Assembly (NCBI GenBank): GCA_033344915.1
Contig: JAWPML010000001.1
Location: forward strand, 4,110,263 to 4,174,262
Length of the DNA stretch: 64,000 bases
DNA from: Acidimicrobiales bacterium
Lineage (GTDB): Bacteria > Actinomycetota > Acidimicrobiia > Acidimicrobiales > Aldehydirespiratoraceae
Direction: 5' to 3'
Under the pieces are notes generated by a model. The model worked only from the letters and a program-made list of their open reading frames with translations. It did no database searches and was not told the origin of the DNA. The translations under genes were made by a program, and so were the position numbers. Positions 7,379 through 16,030 of this stretch are shown here, one piece after another. Position 1 is the first letter of the stretch. Every line of letters starts with the position of its first letter.

Positions 7379-8659
7379 GTGGTCGAGCGCCGTCATCATG
7401 TCGTGGTCGTCGGAGCGGGGTTCGGAGGTCTCGCCGCGGCGCGGGTGATGGCGGACCTGCCGGTCGACATCACGGTCGTCGACGCCCGGAACCACCACAC
7501 GTTCCAGCCCCTCCTCTACCAGGTGGCGACCGCCGGACTCGATGTGGACGACGTCTGCTACGCCGTGCGGGGCGTGTTCCATCGGCAGCGCAATGTGCGG
7601 GTACGGCTCGGCCGTGTCACCGGCGTCGACCCGGCCACCCGGGTCGTGACGCTCGACGGCGGCAGCGACGCACTGGGCTACGACTCGCTGATCCTCGCCT
7701 GCGGTGCCGTCACCAACACCTTCGGTGTGCCCGGGGTGGACCGGTTCGGGTTCGGCCTCAAGAGCGCGGCGGATGCCGTAGCCCTGCGCGATCACGTCCT
7801 CGGGCGCTTCGAGGCGGCCGACGCCCGTCCGGAGCTGATCGACGACGGCGCGCTCACGGTCGCCATCGTCGGCGCGGGCCCGACCGGCGTGGAGATGGCG
7901 GGGGGCACGGCGGAGTTGGTCCACCGCGTCCTGCGACGGGACTTCCCGGCCCTGGACGTCGGGCGCACCCGGATCGTCCTGATCGAGGCCGCCGAGCGCG
8001 TGCTCGGTACCTTCGACGAACGGCTCGCCGGCAAGGCGCGCCGGAGCCTGGAGAAGCTCGGCGTCGAGGTGATGACCGGTGCCGCGGTCGAGTCGGTGGA
8101 CGCCCGCGGGGTGCACTTCGGTGACGGATCGACGCTGCCGACCCAGACCCTCGTGTGGGCGGCCGGCGTGAAGGCCAACCCGATCGCCGCGGCGAGCGGA
8201 CTCCCGACCGGCCCCGGCGGCCGCATCCTGGTCGGCGACGATCTGGCGGTCGGTGCCCACCCGGATGTGTTCGTGATCGGGGACCTCGCCGCGAGCCCCA
8301 CCCCCGACGACCGACCGCTGCCGCAGGTCGCCCCGGTCGCCATCCAGGGCGGTCGCCACGTGGCGGCCGTGATCGGTGCCCGGATCGGCGAGACCGACCC
8401 GCCGGGCCCGTTCGTCTATCGGGACAAGGGGTCGATGGCGACGATCGGCCGCCACGCCGCCGTGGCCGAGCTCCCGAACGGGATGCGGTTCAGCGGGCCG
8501 CTCGGGTGGCTCGCCTGGCTCGCGCTGCATCTCGTGATGCTGATCGGCTTCCGTAACCGAGCCAATGTGCTCGTCAACTGGGCGTGGAACTATGTCACCT
8601 ACGACCGCGGCAGTCGCGTGGTCATCGGCCGTCAGGCCGTCGCGTCGACACCCACGTAG
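7379..8659 (+). CDS. ndh: Type II NADH dehydrogenase (FAD-dependent NADH:quinone oxidoreductase)
   Basis: A 426-residue flavoprotein that passes electrons from NADH to quinone at the membrane without pumping protons. Two dinucleotide folds are seen: VVVVGAGFGGLAAA at the N-terminus for FAD and VAIVGAGPTGVEMAG near residue 165 for NADH. It also has the NDH-2 stretch NHHTFQPLLYQVATAGL and the second FAD motif VFVIGDLA. The C-terminus has an amphipathic/hydrophobic tail (LAWLALHLVMLIGF) typical of membrane attachment. The GTG start is set by an AGGAGGG site 9 bases upstream. Its last 28 bases overlap the convergent alcohol dehydrogenase gene. Confidence 0.9.
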   Translation: MVERRHHVVVVGAGFGGLAAARVMADLPVDITVVDARNHHTFQPLLYQVATAGLDVDDVCYAVRGVFHRQRNVRVRLGRVTGVDPATRVVTLDGGSDALGYDSLILACGAVTNTFGVPGVDRFGFGLKSAADAVALRDHVLGRFEAADARPELIDDGALTVAIVGAGPTGVEMAGGTAELVHRVLRRDFPALDVGRTRIVLIEAAERVLGTFDERLAGKARRSLEKLGVEVMTGAAVESVDARGVHFGDGSTLPTQTLVWAAGVKANPIAAASGLPTGPGGRILVGDDLAVGAHPDVFVIGDLAASPTPDDRPLPQVAPVAIQGGRHVAAVIGARIGETDPPGPFVYRDKGSMATIGRHAAVAELPNGMRFSGPLGWLAWLALHLVMLIGFRNRANVLVNWAWNYVTYDRGSRVVIGRQAVASTPT

Positions 8660-9729
8660 ATGCGTTCGGGGTCGCCGGACGCGAGGACCCCGACTGCGGC
8701 GGCGGCGTCGTCGAGCCCGTACACGTGGGTGCGGAGCGCGCCGAGCCCGGGCTGGGCGGCCAGCAGCTCCAGGGCGCGGTGATAGGCGGGTCGGCCGGCG
8801 GAGCGGGCTCCCTGGATCCGGATGGCGCGCAGGACCACCTGGTCGACGTCGAGCGCCGCGGCGGTGCCGTGCTTGAGGCCGCCGAGCACGACGGTCCCGC
8901 CGTCGGTCACCGCGTCGATGCCCTGCATCACCGGCTCGACCGCGCCGGCGCTCGTGTCGACGACGACGTCGACGCCGTGTCCGTCGGTCACGTCCTTGAC
9001 CACGGCGACGAGATCCTCGGCCTGGACGTCGACCGTGCGGTCCGCGCCCAGCTCGAGTGCGGTCTCCAGCCGGCGACGATCGTTCGCCGTGCCGGAGATG
9101 ACGATCGTGCCGGCGCCTGCGGCCCGGGCGGCCACGACGCTGCCGAGGCCGCGCTGGCCGGCGCCGAGGATGAGGACGGTCTGGCCGGATTCCAGCCCTG
9201 ACCGTCTGACCGTCCACTCGTAGGAGGTCCCCAGCGCGTTGAACAGCGTGGCGGTCCCCGGGTCGAGGTTCGCCGGCACGCGGTGGACGACCGAGAGTGG
9301 GTGCAGCGCCATCAGTTCGGACCACCCGCCCCACAGTCCGGGGGCGGCCGACATGGGTACGAAGCCGTAGGCCAGCGGTCGGGTGGGCCAGCCGCGACAC
9401 GAGACGTACTCCCCGGAGAGGCACGGTGGACAGCTTCCGCACGGGATGCTCGGTTCGATCGCGACCCGATCGCCGGCCTCGACGCCCCATCGCGCGGCGG
9501 TGGCGTCGCCGATCTCGTCGATCACGCCGACGACCTCGTGGCCCGGGATCAACGGTCCGCTCGGCCAGGCCGACCCGGTGAACGACCCGTCGAACTGTTC
9601 GACGTCGGTGCCGCAGAGCCCGCAGGCCTCGACCCGCAGCCAGGCCCACTCGTCGGTGGGCAGGGCCGGCCGTTCGACGTCGAGCGTCTGGATCTCGTGC
9701 GGGCCGGTGAGGACGGCCGCGCGGACCAT
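8632..9729 (-). CDS. Zinc-dependent alcohol dehydrogenase (MDR family)
   Basis: A 365-residue medium-chain dehydrogenase. It has the catalytic zinc ligands (CGLCGTD Cys, GHEVVG His), the four-cysteine structural zinc lobe in IPCGSCPPCLSGEYVSC, and a Rossmann motif VLILGAGQRGLGS. It should oxidise an alcohol to an aldehyde or ketone with NAD(P). The frame extends 35 codons upstream, but ATG 9729 gives the family's MVRAAVLTGP start and overlaps the stop of the upstream amidohydrolase (TGATG), so the two are translationally coupled. Substrate unknown. Confidence 0.88.
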   Translation of the reverse strand: MVRAAVLTGPHEIQTLDVERPALPTDEWAWLRVEACGLCGTDVEQFDGSFTGSAWPSGPLIPGHEVVGVIDEIGDATAARWGVEAGDRVAIEPSIPCGSCPPCLSGEYVSCRGWPTRPLAYGFVPMSAAPGLWGGWSELMALHPLSVVHRVPANLDPGTATLFNALGTSYEWTVRRSGLESGQTVLILGAGQRGLGSVVAARAAGAGTIVISGTANDRRRLETALELGADRTVDVQAEDLVAVVKDVTDGHGVDVVVDTSAGAVEPVMQGIDAVTDGGTVVLGGLKHGTAAALDVDQVVLRAIRIQGARSAGRPAYHRALELLAAQPGLGALRTHVYGLDDAAAAVGVLASGDPERIYVGVDATA

Positions 9730-10988
9730 CACCAGCTCTCGGGATCGGCGACGACCGCGTCGGGCACCGGATGCCGGTACAGCTCCGACGCGTTCTCCCA
9801 GGTGATACGGCGTCGATCCGCCTCGGGCAGCCAACCGATCTCGTGCTCGACGACCTCCTGCGTTCGAGGCCAGGTGGAGTCACAGTGGGGATAGTCCGAT
9901 TCGAGCAGGATGTGGTCGAGGCCGATCCGCTCGCGCTGCACGAAGGCCGACGGGTCCTCGACGGCGCAGAAGTAGAAGTTGCGGCGGAACACTTCGCTCG
10001 GGGTGAGTTCGTCGGTCCACGTGCCGTACATGTCGTGGTAGCTCAGCATGTGGTCGAGCCGGTCGATCAACCCGGCCACCCATCCGATCCCGCCCTCGGA
10101 CAGGCAGATCTTGAGGTCCGGATGGCGCACCGGGGCGAGTGAGTAGAGCCAGTCCACGGCCGCATAGATCGCGTAGGCGAAGAACAGCACGCCGACGACG
10201 TCGGGTGGCGCGTCGTCGGAGGTCGACGGCGACGCGCCGGCCGAGCCGATGTGGAGGTTGATGACCGTCCCGGTCTCGGCGCACGCCTGCAGGAACGGCT
10301 CCCAGTGACCGGAGTGCAGGCTCGGGAATCCGAGCTTGTCCGGCGCCTCCGAGAAGGTGACCGCCTTGAAGCCCCGGTCCGCGTTCTCGCGAATCATGTC
10401 CGCGGCGACCTCGGGGTCGAGGAGCCACGGGATCTGGCACGGGATGATGCGGTCGGGGTAGGGCCCGGCCCAGGCTTCGAGGTGCCAGTCGTTCCAGGCG
10501 CGCACGGACGCCATCGCGAGCTCGCGATCGTTCGTCACGGTCTGGAGCCGCTGACCGGCGAAGCCGGGCAGGAACGAGGGGAAGTTGACCGAGGCGTACA
10601 CCCCGTTGACGTCCATGTCCGCGATGCGGGCGTCGATGTCCCAGGCACCGCGGCGCATCTCGTCGAAGCGGGTCGGCTCGAAGCCGTACTCGGAAACGGG
10701 CCGCCCGACGACGGCGTTGAATCCGACGTTGGGAAGTTCGTTGCCGTCGTAGAGCCAGGTCTGTCTGCCGTCCTCGGTTTCGACGACGCGCGGGGCGCGC
10801 TCGGCGAGGTGGGCCGGGATCCGGCCCTCGAACGTGTCCGGTGGCTCGACCACATGGTCGTCGGCCGAGATGATCAGGTGACGGCGGGGGGCCGGCGCCG
10901 GCTCGGGGAGGAAGGTGACGCTGCGGTCCTCGCCGGTCGATGCCTGCGTGAACGAGAGGTCCTGGGCGAGATCGTCGATGCTGCGCAT
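9729..10988 (-). CDS. Amidohydrolase family protein (ACMSD-like)
   Basis: A 419-residue member of the metal-dependent amidohydrolase-2 family, which includes aminocarboxymuconate-semialdehyde decarboxylase and gamma-resorcylate decarboxylase. Likely metal residues are the early DDH in IISADDHVVEPPDTF, a middle His in VINLHIGSAG, and the C-terminal Asp in LLESDYPHCDSTWP. Many relatives hydrolyse or decarboxylate ring-derived acids. The start is taken at ATG 10988 (GGAG 8-11 bases upstream), although the frame opens at 11075. It is coupled to the dehydrogenase downstream and 19 bases from the aldolase gene upstream. Confidence 0.86.
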   Translation of the reverse strand: MRSIDDLAQDLSFTQASTGEDRSVTFLPEPAPAPRRHLIISADDHVVEPPDTFEGRIPAHLAERAPRVVETEDGRQTWLYDGNELPNVGFNAVVGRPVSEYGFEPTRFDEMRRGAWDIDARIADMDVNGVYASVNFPSFLPGFAGQRLQTVTNDRELAMASVRAWNDWHLEAWAGPYPDRIIPCQIPWLLDPEVAADMIRENADRGFKAVTFSEAPDKLGFPSLHSGHWEPFLQACAETGTVINLHIGSAGASPSTSDDAPPDVVGVLFFAYAIYAAVDWLYSLAPVRHPDLKICLSEGGIGWVAGLIDRLDHMLSYHDMYGTWTDELTPSEVFRRNFYFCAVEDPSAFVQRERIGLDHILLESDYPHCDSTWPRTQEVVEHEIGWLPEADRRRITWENASELYRHPVPDAVVADPESW

Positions 10989-11007
10989 GGTTCGTGCTCC
11001 GATGCCG

Positions 11008-11811
11008 TCAGTCGAGAACGTCGGGTTCTTGTCGGATGAGTTGGCGGGCCAGTCCGTCGAAGTACAGATCGGCACCGCGTTCCATGAGCGAGACCTTCAT
11101 CCCCGCGACGAGGCCCGGGTCGAGCGGAAGCGGCTCCCGGCCGCTGCGCATGACGTCGAGCGACATCCGGCAGGCCCGGTCGATGCTCGCGGCACGATAG
11201 GTGGCCTGCTCGATCGTCTCGCCGGTGATGATCACGCCATGACTGGCGAGGACCACGACGCTGGCGTCGCCGATGCGTTCGGCCAGGTCGGCGCCGAGTT
11301 CGGCACTGTCGATCTCGCCGGTGTATTCCGCGACGAGGCCCAGGTCGCCGTCGAACATGCTGGCGGTCTGGTTGACGAGATCGGGCAGGACGCCGATCGC
11401 GGCGAGCACGCACACGTGGTACGGGTGGTTGTGGATGACGACCCGCGCGTCGGGGCGGACGCGATGGAGTTCGGTGTGGATGTGGATGGCCGGGGTGACG
11501 TCCCACTTGCCGGCCACGATGTTGGCGTCGCCGTCGACCTCGCAGATGTCGCTCGCCGCGATCTCGCGCCACCACAGGCCCCACGGATTGACGAGCATCG
11601 TGTCCGTTCCCTCGCGCTGCCACGTGATGTGTCCGGCGAGGTTCTCGGCGAAGCCTTCGCGGGCGAGCCATCGGAAGGCCAGCGCCAGCTTCTGTTCATC
11701 CGTGAGGTCCCGCCCGATGCCGGGCGACACACTCGGTGACCACACGGCGTAGCCGCCCTCGCGCACGAGTGTCGGGTCGGAGGCGGGAGCGTCGTTCGTG
11801 GTGGATGTCAT
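11008..11811 (-). CDS. Class II aldolase/adducin-family protein
   Basis: A 267-residue protein with the fold of L-fuculose-phosphate aldolase and adducin head domains. Zinc-ligand motifs are present: IHIHTELH and VVIHNHPYHVC around residues 109-130, and a distal His in LASHGVIITG. NLAGHITWQ matches the phosphate-loop area of the family. Family members perform retro-aldol or decarboxylation reactions on hydroxy acids. First gene of a three-gene operon with the amidohydrolase and the alcohol dehydrogenase, divergent from the FadR-type regulator. Confidence 0.86.
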   Translation of the reverse strand: MTSTTNDAPASDPTLVREGGYAVWSPSVSPGIGRDLTDEQKLALAFRWLAREGFAENLAGHITWQREGTDTMLVNPWGLWWREIAASDICEVDGDANIVAGKWDVTPAIHIHTELHRVRPDARVVIHNHPYHVCVLAAIGVLPDLVNQTASMFDGDLGLVAEYTGEIDSAELGADLAERIGDASVVVLASHGVIITGETIEQATYRAASIDRACRMSLDVMRSGREPLPLDPGLVAGMKVSLMERGADLYFDGLARQLIRQEPDVLD

Positions 11812-11813
11812 CT

Positions 11814-11835
11814 TCTATATGATTTGCGTTTAACA
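11814..11835. promoter_or_regulatory. Putative operator, TCTATATGAT-TTGC element (site 1)
   Basis: The 61-base gap between the divergent aldolase and FadR-type regulator genes is strikingly AT-rich and holds TCTATATGATTTGCG followed by TTTAACAT. Nearly the same string appears at the start of the acyl-CoA ligase gene (site 2). The shared element next to the regulator gene makes it a likely binding site for that regulator; binding is inference. Confidence 0.5.
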
Positions 11836-11872
11836 TGGCGCTGTCAACTCCCGCCCGTCGAAGGCCAACCCG

Positions 11873-12718
11873 ATGACCGATTCCGTCGCCGACTCCACCG
11901 GTTCCGAGCCGATTCTCGCGGTCCCCTCGATCCACGGCGATCGCGCCAACGGTGGTCGCTATCGCGCCCCGCACGTCGCCGACCTGGTCGTCGCCGAACT
12001 CCGTCGCCGGATCCTCGACGGCGAACTCGCCGACGGCGACGAGCTCCCTCGCCAGGAGGACCTGCTCGCGGAGTTCGGCGTCTCGAAGCCGTCGATGCGC
12101 GAGGCGTTGCGGATCCTCGAGTCCGAGGGGCTCCTCTCGGTCCGTCGGGGGAAGGTCGGCGGCGCCATCGTGCACCGACCCGGCGAGGACAACATCGCGT
12201 ACGTCCTCGGCATGGTGCTGCGGAGCCTCGCCACCCCGGTCGACGACCTGTCGATGGCGCTCAACCTGCTCGAACCCCAGTGCGTCGCGCTCTGTGCCGC
12301 CCGCGAGGACCGCGCCGAGGCGGTGGTCCCGCAACTGCGGGCCGTGCAGGACGAGGCCGCGGCCTGCATCGAGGACATGAGTCGCTTCACCGTGGTCTCG
12401 CGGCGGTTCCACGAGGAGATCGTCCGGCTCTGCGGCAGTCGCACCCTGACCCTGGTGGTGGGGGCGCTCGAGTCGGTCTGGTCCGCGCATGCGGAGGCGT
12501 GGGTCGATCTCCATCAGCGCGATGGTGAGCTGCCGGACCTCGCGTATCGCCAACAGGGACTCGACGACCACGCGGTGCTGCTGGACCTGATCGAGGCCGG
12601 CGACGTGAACGGGGCGGTGGCCGAGGCGCAACGTCATCTGGCCTGGTCGCCCGTGTACACGATCGACGAGAACCACTCCGTCTTCCCGAGCCTGCTCAGC
12701 GGCCGCCGCGAGGCCTGA
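11873..12718 (+). CDS. FadR/GntR-family transcriptional regulator
   Basis: A 281-residue regulator with an N-terminal winged helix (about residues 36-100: VVAELRRRILDGEL, DELPRQEDLLAEFGVSKPSM, REALRILESEGLLSVRRGK). A C-terminal FCD domain follows, with the alpha-helical ligand pocket residues spread over YVLGMVLRSL, EPQCVALCAA and FHEEIVRLCG. FCD regulators bind organic acids or acyl-CoAs and control nearby catabolic genes. It is divergent from the aldolase operon, convergent with the acyl-CoA ligase, and sits beside two copies of an AT-rich element, so it probably controls both. Confidence 0.9.
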   Translation: MTDSVADSTGSEPILAVPSIHGDRANGGRYRAPHVADLVVAELRRRILDGELADGDELPRQEDLLAEFGVSKPSMREALRILESEGLLSVRRGKVGGAIVHRPGEDNIAYVLGMVLRSLATPVDDLSMALNLLEPQCVALCAAREDRAEAVVPQLRAVQDEAAACIEDMSRFTVVSRRFHEEIVRLCGSRTLTLVVGALESVWSAHAEAWVDLHQRDGELPDLAYRQQGLDDHAVLLDLIEAGDVNGAVAEAQRHLAWSPVYTIDENHSVFPSLLSGRREA

Positions 12719-12719
12719 C

Positions 12720-12739
12720 GAATCGGGGCCGCCCGATTC
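12720..12739. terminator. Bidirectional hairpin between convergent genes
   Basis: GAATCGGG and CCCGATTC form a perfect 8-bp stem around a GCCG loop. It fills the 19-base gap between the regulator stop and the acyl-CoA ligase stop, where a two-way terminator is expected. There is no clear T-tract. Confidence 0.6.
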
Positions 12740-14411
12740 AGCCGAAGCGCGACTCGACGTCGGCTGCGATCTGACCCTTCGCGATCTTGCCGCCGCTCGA
12801 ACGGGGCAGCGCATCGAGGACCACGAGGATCTCGGGCCGGATCTCCTTGGGCGTCGCCCGTTCGTCGAGATGAGCAAGGAGCTGATCGAGGGTCAGGTCG
12901 GCCCCCGACGTGAGCTCGACATAGACACCGACCCGCTCCCCGAACACCTCGTCGGGCACGGCGACGGCCGCGCTGAGCCCGATGTCGGGGTGGGTGTTGA
13001 CCTCGTCCTCCACCTGCGACGCCGAGATGTTCTTCCCGCCGCGGATGATGAAGTCCGAGATGCGACCGGTGACGGACAGGTAGCCGTCGGCGTCGATCGA
13101 GCCGACGTCGCCCATCAGCATCCAGCCGTCGGCCGTGAAGAGGTCCCGGTTCGCCTCCGCATCGAGATACCCGAGGCAGGTCGCCGGCCCGCGACAGGCC
13201 GGACGCCCCTCGCCGGGAAGGTCCACGGGTTCGAGCGTGTCCCGGTCGAGCAGGCGCACCTGCATCTCCGGAACGATCCGACCCGCGGTGAGCAGCCGTC
13301 GGTCGAGCGGGTCCTCGGGGGTGGTGCCCGAGAGCACGCCGGTCTCGTTGGAGCCGTAGAACTGGAGGACCGTGCAGCCGCTGCGCGTCTCGAACTCCTC
13401 CGCCCGCTCCCGGGGGACGGCCTCGCCGCCGGTGTACATCGACCGCAGCGTGGTGAGATCCCGGGCGTCGAACGACTCGTCGTTGAGCATCATGAGGAAC
13501 TGGGTGCTCACGCAACAGATGACCGTCACGCCGTGGCGCTCGATCATCTCCAGTGCGTGCGTCGTCGAGAAGCGGCGGGACACGACCGTGGTCGCGCCGA
13601 GCACCAGGGGTGTGTAGTGGGCCGTCCACAGGCCGAATCCGAACGGTGCGGGGACGAGCGACATCACCACCTCGCGGTGTCCGTCGCCGCTCCCGAGGCC
13701 GCCGAGCCGCGCCGCGAGATCGTGGAAGTAGAGCCATCGGTTCTGGAAGTGCAGCACGCACTTGGGAAGCCCGGTCGTGCCCGACGTCGAGTTGATGAAC
13801 GACAGGTCGTCGGGGCCGATCCGCCGATCGTCGATGTCCGTCGCCCGGGGCGCGGTCGTCGCCGCGCCGTTCACGACGATCTCGCCGGCGGGCTCCGCCT
13901 CGAACACCGGGACCTCGATGTGGGTCGCGAGATCGAGGCCGTGGTCGGTGAGCGCACGGCGGAGTTCACCGCCCATCGCATCGCCGTGGCCCGCGAGGGT
14001 GACGAGGGTCCGGGATCCGGTCGATCGGAGGAGGTGGGCGACCTCGCGGGCGTTGGCCCGGGCGCCGATCCCGACGGTGATGACGCCGGCCTTCTCGAGC
14101 CCGAGGTACACGGCGTGCACGGTCGCCGAATCGGGGATGAACGCGCCGACGCGGGTGCCCGGTGCGAGCCCTTCGGCGATGATCACGTCCGCGACGCGGT
14201 CGCTTGCTGCGTCGAGGTCGGCCCAGGAGAGCCGGCCGTCGTCGCCGATGTAGGCGATGTCGTCGGGTCGTTCGGCCGCGTGACGGCGGAGATGGTCGAC
14301 GAGCGTGACATCGCCCCACCACCCGGCGTCGCGGTAGGCGACGGCGTCCGCGGGATCCACGGCATTGCGAAACACCGGCTCGCCCCCCTTGTCCATCAAT
14401 GATTTAATCAT
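12738..14411 (-). CDS. AMP-forming acyl-CoA ligase / AMP-dependent synthetase, copy 1
   Basis: A 557-residue member of the ANL superfamily that activates a carboxylic acid as acyl-AMP and then acyl-CoA. Motifs: STSGTTGLPKCV (P-loop A3, about residues 211-222), YGSNETGVLSG (A5), GWMLMGDVG (A7), GRISDFIIRGGKNIS (A8) and SSGGKIAKGQ with the catalytic Lys (A10). The ATG at 14411 falls inside the AT-rich operator-like element, and a second in-frame ATG lies at 14396; neither has a clear ribosome site. It stands alone, convergent with the FadR-type regulator. Acyl substrate unknown. Confidence 0.88.
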   Translation of the reverse strand: MIKSLMDKGGEPVFRNAVDPADAVAYRDAGWWGDVTLVDHLRRHAAERPDDIAYIGDDGRLSWADLDAASDRVADVIIAEGLAPGTRVGAFIPDSATVHAVYLGLEKAGVITVGIGARANAREVAHLLRSTGSRTLVTLAGHGDAMGGELRRALTDHGLDLATHIEVPVFEAEPAGEIVVNGAATTAPRATDIDDRRIGPDDLSFINSTSGTTGLPKCVLHFQNRWLYFHDLAARLGGLGSGDGHREVVMSLVPAPFGFGLWTAHYTPLVLGATTVVSRRFSTTHALEMIERHGVTVICCVSTQFLMMLNDESFDARDLTTLRSMYTGGEAVPRERAEEFETRSGCTVLQFYGSNETGVLSGTTPEDPLDRRLLTAGRIVPEMQVRLLDRDTLEPVDLPGEGRPACRGPATCLGYLDAEANRDLFTADGWMLMGDVGSIDADGYLSVTGRISDFIIRGGKNISASQVEDEVNTHPDIGLSAAVAVPDEVFGERVGVYVELTSGADLTLDQLLAHLDERATPKEIRPEILVVLDALPRSSGGKIAKGQIAADVESRFG

Positions 14412-14430
14412 CTATATGATATTTGCATAT
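14407..14430. promoter_or_regulatory. Putative operator, TCTATATGATATTTGC element (site 2)
   Basis: Two overlapping inverted repeats are visible: ATCAT-CTAT-ATGAT (14407-14420) and ATATG-ATATTTG-CATAT (14414-14430). The core TCTATATGAT plus TTTGC repeats site 1 near 11814. It lies at the divide between the acyl-CoA ligase and the CMD-lactonase-ligase operon, so one regulator could switch both directions. Confidence 0.5.
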
Positions 14431-14469
14431 CGGCCACGGGCTGGCGAGAATGACGCACCAGGGGGAACG

Positions 14470-14496
14470 ATGAACGATCACAGGGAACGGCGCTAG
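14470..14496 (+). CDS. Possible 8-residue leader peptide
   Basis: A GGGGGGAACG ribosome-site-like run precedes an ATG that reads MNDHRERR and stops at TAG 14494-14496. The last base of this stop is the first base of the GTG start of the next gene (TAGTG). This layout suggests translational coupling of the CMD-like gene to a mini-ORF. It could equally be chance, and the downstream GTG may be read alone. Confidence 0.3.
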   Translation: MNDHRERR

Positions 14497-15122
14497 TGGC
14501 TCGCCTCGACCCGATGGACTTCGACGACCTCGAGGACGAACACGCGGTCCTCTTCGACGCGTTGCGGGAGTCGTACGGACAGCTGCCGAGCAGTTTTCTC
14601 ACGCTCGGTCGGATGCCGTTGCTCCTCGACGCCCTGTCGCGGATGGCGATCGCGACCCTCGGTGAGGGTCGGATCGACGTGGGCCTCAAGTGGATGGTCT
14701 CCCACGTGGCGAGCCGCGCCGCGGGGTGCAGCTACTGCTCCGCCCACACCGGCTATCACGCGGCCGAGACCGCCGGTGTCCCCGTCGAGAAGGTCGAGGC
14801 ACTCTGGGGATTCGAGACGAGCGACCTGTTCGAGGAACGGGAGGTCGCCGCCCTACGGGTCGCCCGCGATGCCGCCCTCACGCCGAACCAGGTCACCGAC
14901 GAGCACTTCGCGGACCTCAAGCGCCACTTCACCGACGACGAGATCGTGGAGTTGATCGCACCGGTCGCGATGTTCGGTTTCCTCAATCGCTGGAACGACA
15001 CCTTCTCGACCGACCTCGAGCAGGAGCCCAGCTACTTCGCGGCCCAGCACCTCTCCGAGGGGGGCTGGGAGGCCAAGCCTCCGTCCGCGCCGGCGGCGCC
15101 CGATGATCGGGAGCGACCATGA
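14496..15122 (+). CDS. AhpD/carboxymuconolactone decarboxylase-like protein
   Basis: A 208-residue helical protein of the CMD/AhpD-like superfamily. It carries the redox-type motif AAGCSYCSAHTGYH (CxxC plus His four residues after the second Cys region) and the conserved MFGFLNRWNDT ending, which marks the peroxidase-related subgroup. It may act as a thiol peroxidase/oxidoreductase or as a lactone-processing enzyme. It opens a four-gene operon with an SMP-30-like protein, a CoA ligase and a thioesterase. A close paralogue forms the first half of the fusion at 21801. GTG start. Confidence 0.82.
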   Translation: MARLDPMDFDDLEDEHAVLFDALRESYGQLPSSFLTLGRMPLLLDALSRMAIATLGEGRIDVGLKWMVSHVASRAAGCSYCSAHTGYHAAETAGVPVEKVEALWGFETSDLFEEREVAALRVARDAALTPNQVTDEHFADLKRHFTDDEIVELIAPVAMFGFLNRWNDTFSTDLEQEPSYFAAQHLSEGGWEAKPPSAPAAPDDRERP

Positions 15123-16030
15123 CGAGCGGTGTCGAGGTCGTCGCGACCGGATTCCGCTTCCCGGAGGGGCCGTCCGTCGCGCCCAACGGCGACATCGTCG
15201 TCGTGGAGCTCGCCGGTGGACGGGTCTCGCGGGTGACCCCCGACGGCGAGGTCTCGACCTTCGCCGTCCTCGGTGGGTCGCCCAACGGTTCGGCCTTCGG
15301 GCCGGACGGCAACCTCTACGTCTGCAATGGCGGCGGACGATGGGCCGCGGAGACGTCGACGGGCGGATCGGTCGGGCCGGCCGACGGTGACAGCCTCATC
15401 CAACGCGTCACCCCGGACGGCCGCGCGACCGCGCTCATCGCCGCCGTCGGGGATCGGCCCCTCAACGCCCCGAACGACATCTGCTTCGACGCGGACGGCG
15501 GGTTCTGGTTCACCGATCCCGCCTGGCCCGACCACACCGGCGAGACGCCACCCGGAACGATCTGCTGGAGCGACACGGATGGCCGGGTCGTCGACGCCCA
15601 TACCGGGCTCGAATTCCCCAACGGGCTCGGCGTGACCCCCGATGGCGCGACCCTCATCGTCGCCGAATCGCGGACCAACCGGCTGGTGGCCATGGCGATC
15701 CTGGGCCCGGGCCGGCTGGGAGAGCCCCGCCATTTCGCCGACCTTCCCGGCGGGTTCCCGGACGGCTTGTGCTTCGACGCCGAGGGCAATGTGCTGTGCG
15801 CCGGTCACGGGGCGGGAAGCGTCGTGGTGTACCCCGCCGCGGGCGGCGCGGCGATCGAGACGATCACCTTCGATGATGCCGACATCACCAATGTGTGCTT
15901 CGGCGGGCCGGACATGACATCGCTCTTCGTCACCGAGTCCGACGGTGGGCGTCTGGTGCGCGTCGAGCGCGAGGTGCCCGGCATGGTCCTGTTCCCGGAC
16001 CGGGTGCTGCGAGCAGGAGGTGGTGACTGA
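15119..16030 (+). CDS. SMP-30/gluconolactonase-family beta-propeller
   Basis: A 303-residue six-bladed beta-propeller of the SMP-30/LRE family. Metal-site elements are FRFPEGPSVAPNGDIVVVE near the N-terminus (Glu ligand), LNAPNDICFDADGGFWFTDP (Asn ligand), and FPNGLGVTPDG plus FPDGLCFDAEGNVLCA in later blades. The family hydrolyses sugar or aromatic-derived lactones. The start overlaps the CMD-like gene by ATGA and its stop overlaps the CoA-ligase start by TGATG, so these three proteins are made together. Confidence 0.87.
   Translation: MTSGVEVVATGFRFPEGPSVAPNGDIVVVELAGGRVSRVTPDGEVSTFAVLGGSPNGSAFGPDGNLYVCNGGGRWAAETSTGGSVGPADGDSLIQRVTPDGRATALIAAVGDRPLNAPNDICFDADGGFWFTDPAWPDHTGETPPGTICWSDTDGRVVDAHTGLEFPNGLGVTPDGATLIVAESRTNRLVAMAILGPGRLGEPRHFADLPGGFPDGLCFDAEGNVLCAGHGAGSVVVYPAAGGAAIETITFDDADITNVCFGGPDMTSLFVTESDGGRLVRVEREVPGMVLFPDRVLRAGGGD

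Noticed and set aside
7355-9883. An 842-codon open frame on the - strand
   Set aside because: Antisense to the clear ndh gene and partly in another frame of the alcohol dehydrogenase; Arg/Pro/Gly-rich and without any domain, as expected for shadows in high-GC DNA.
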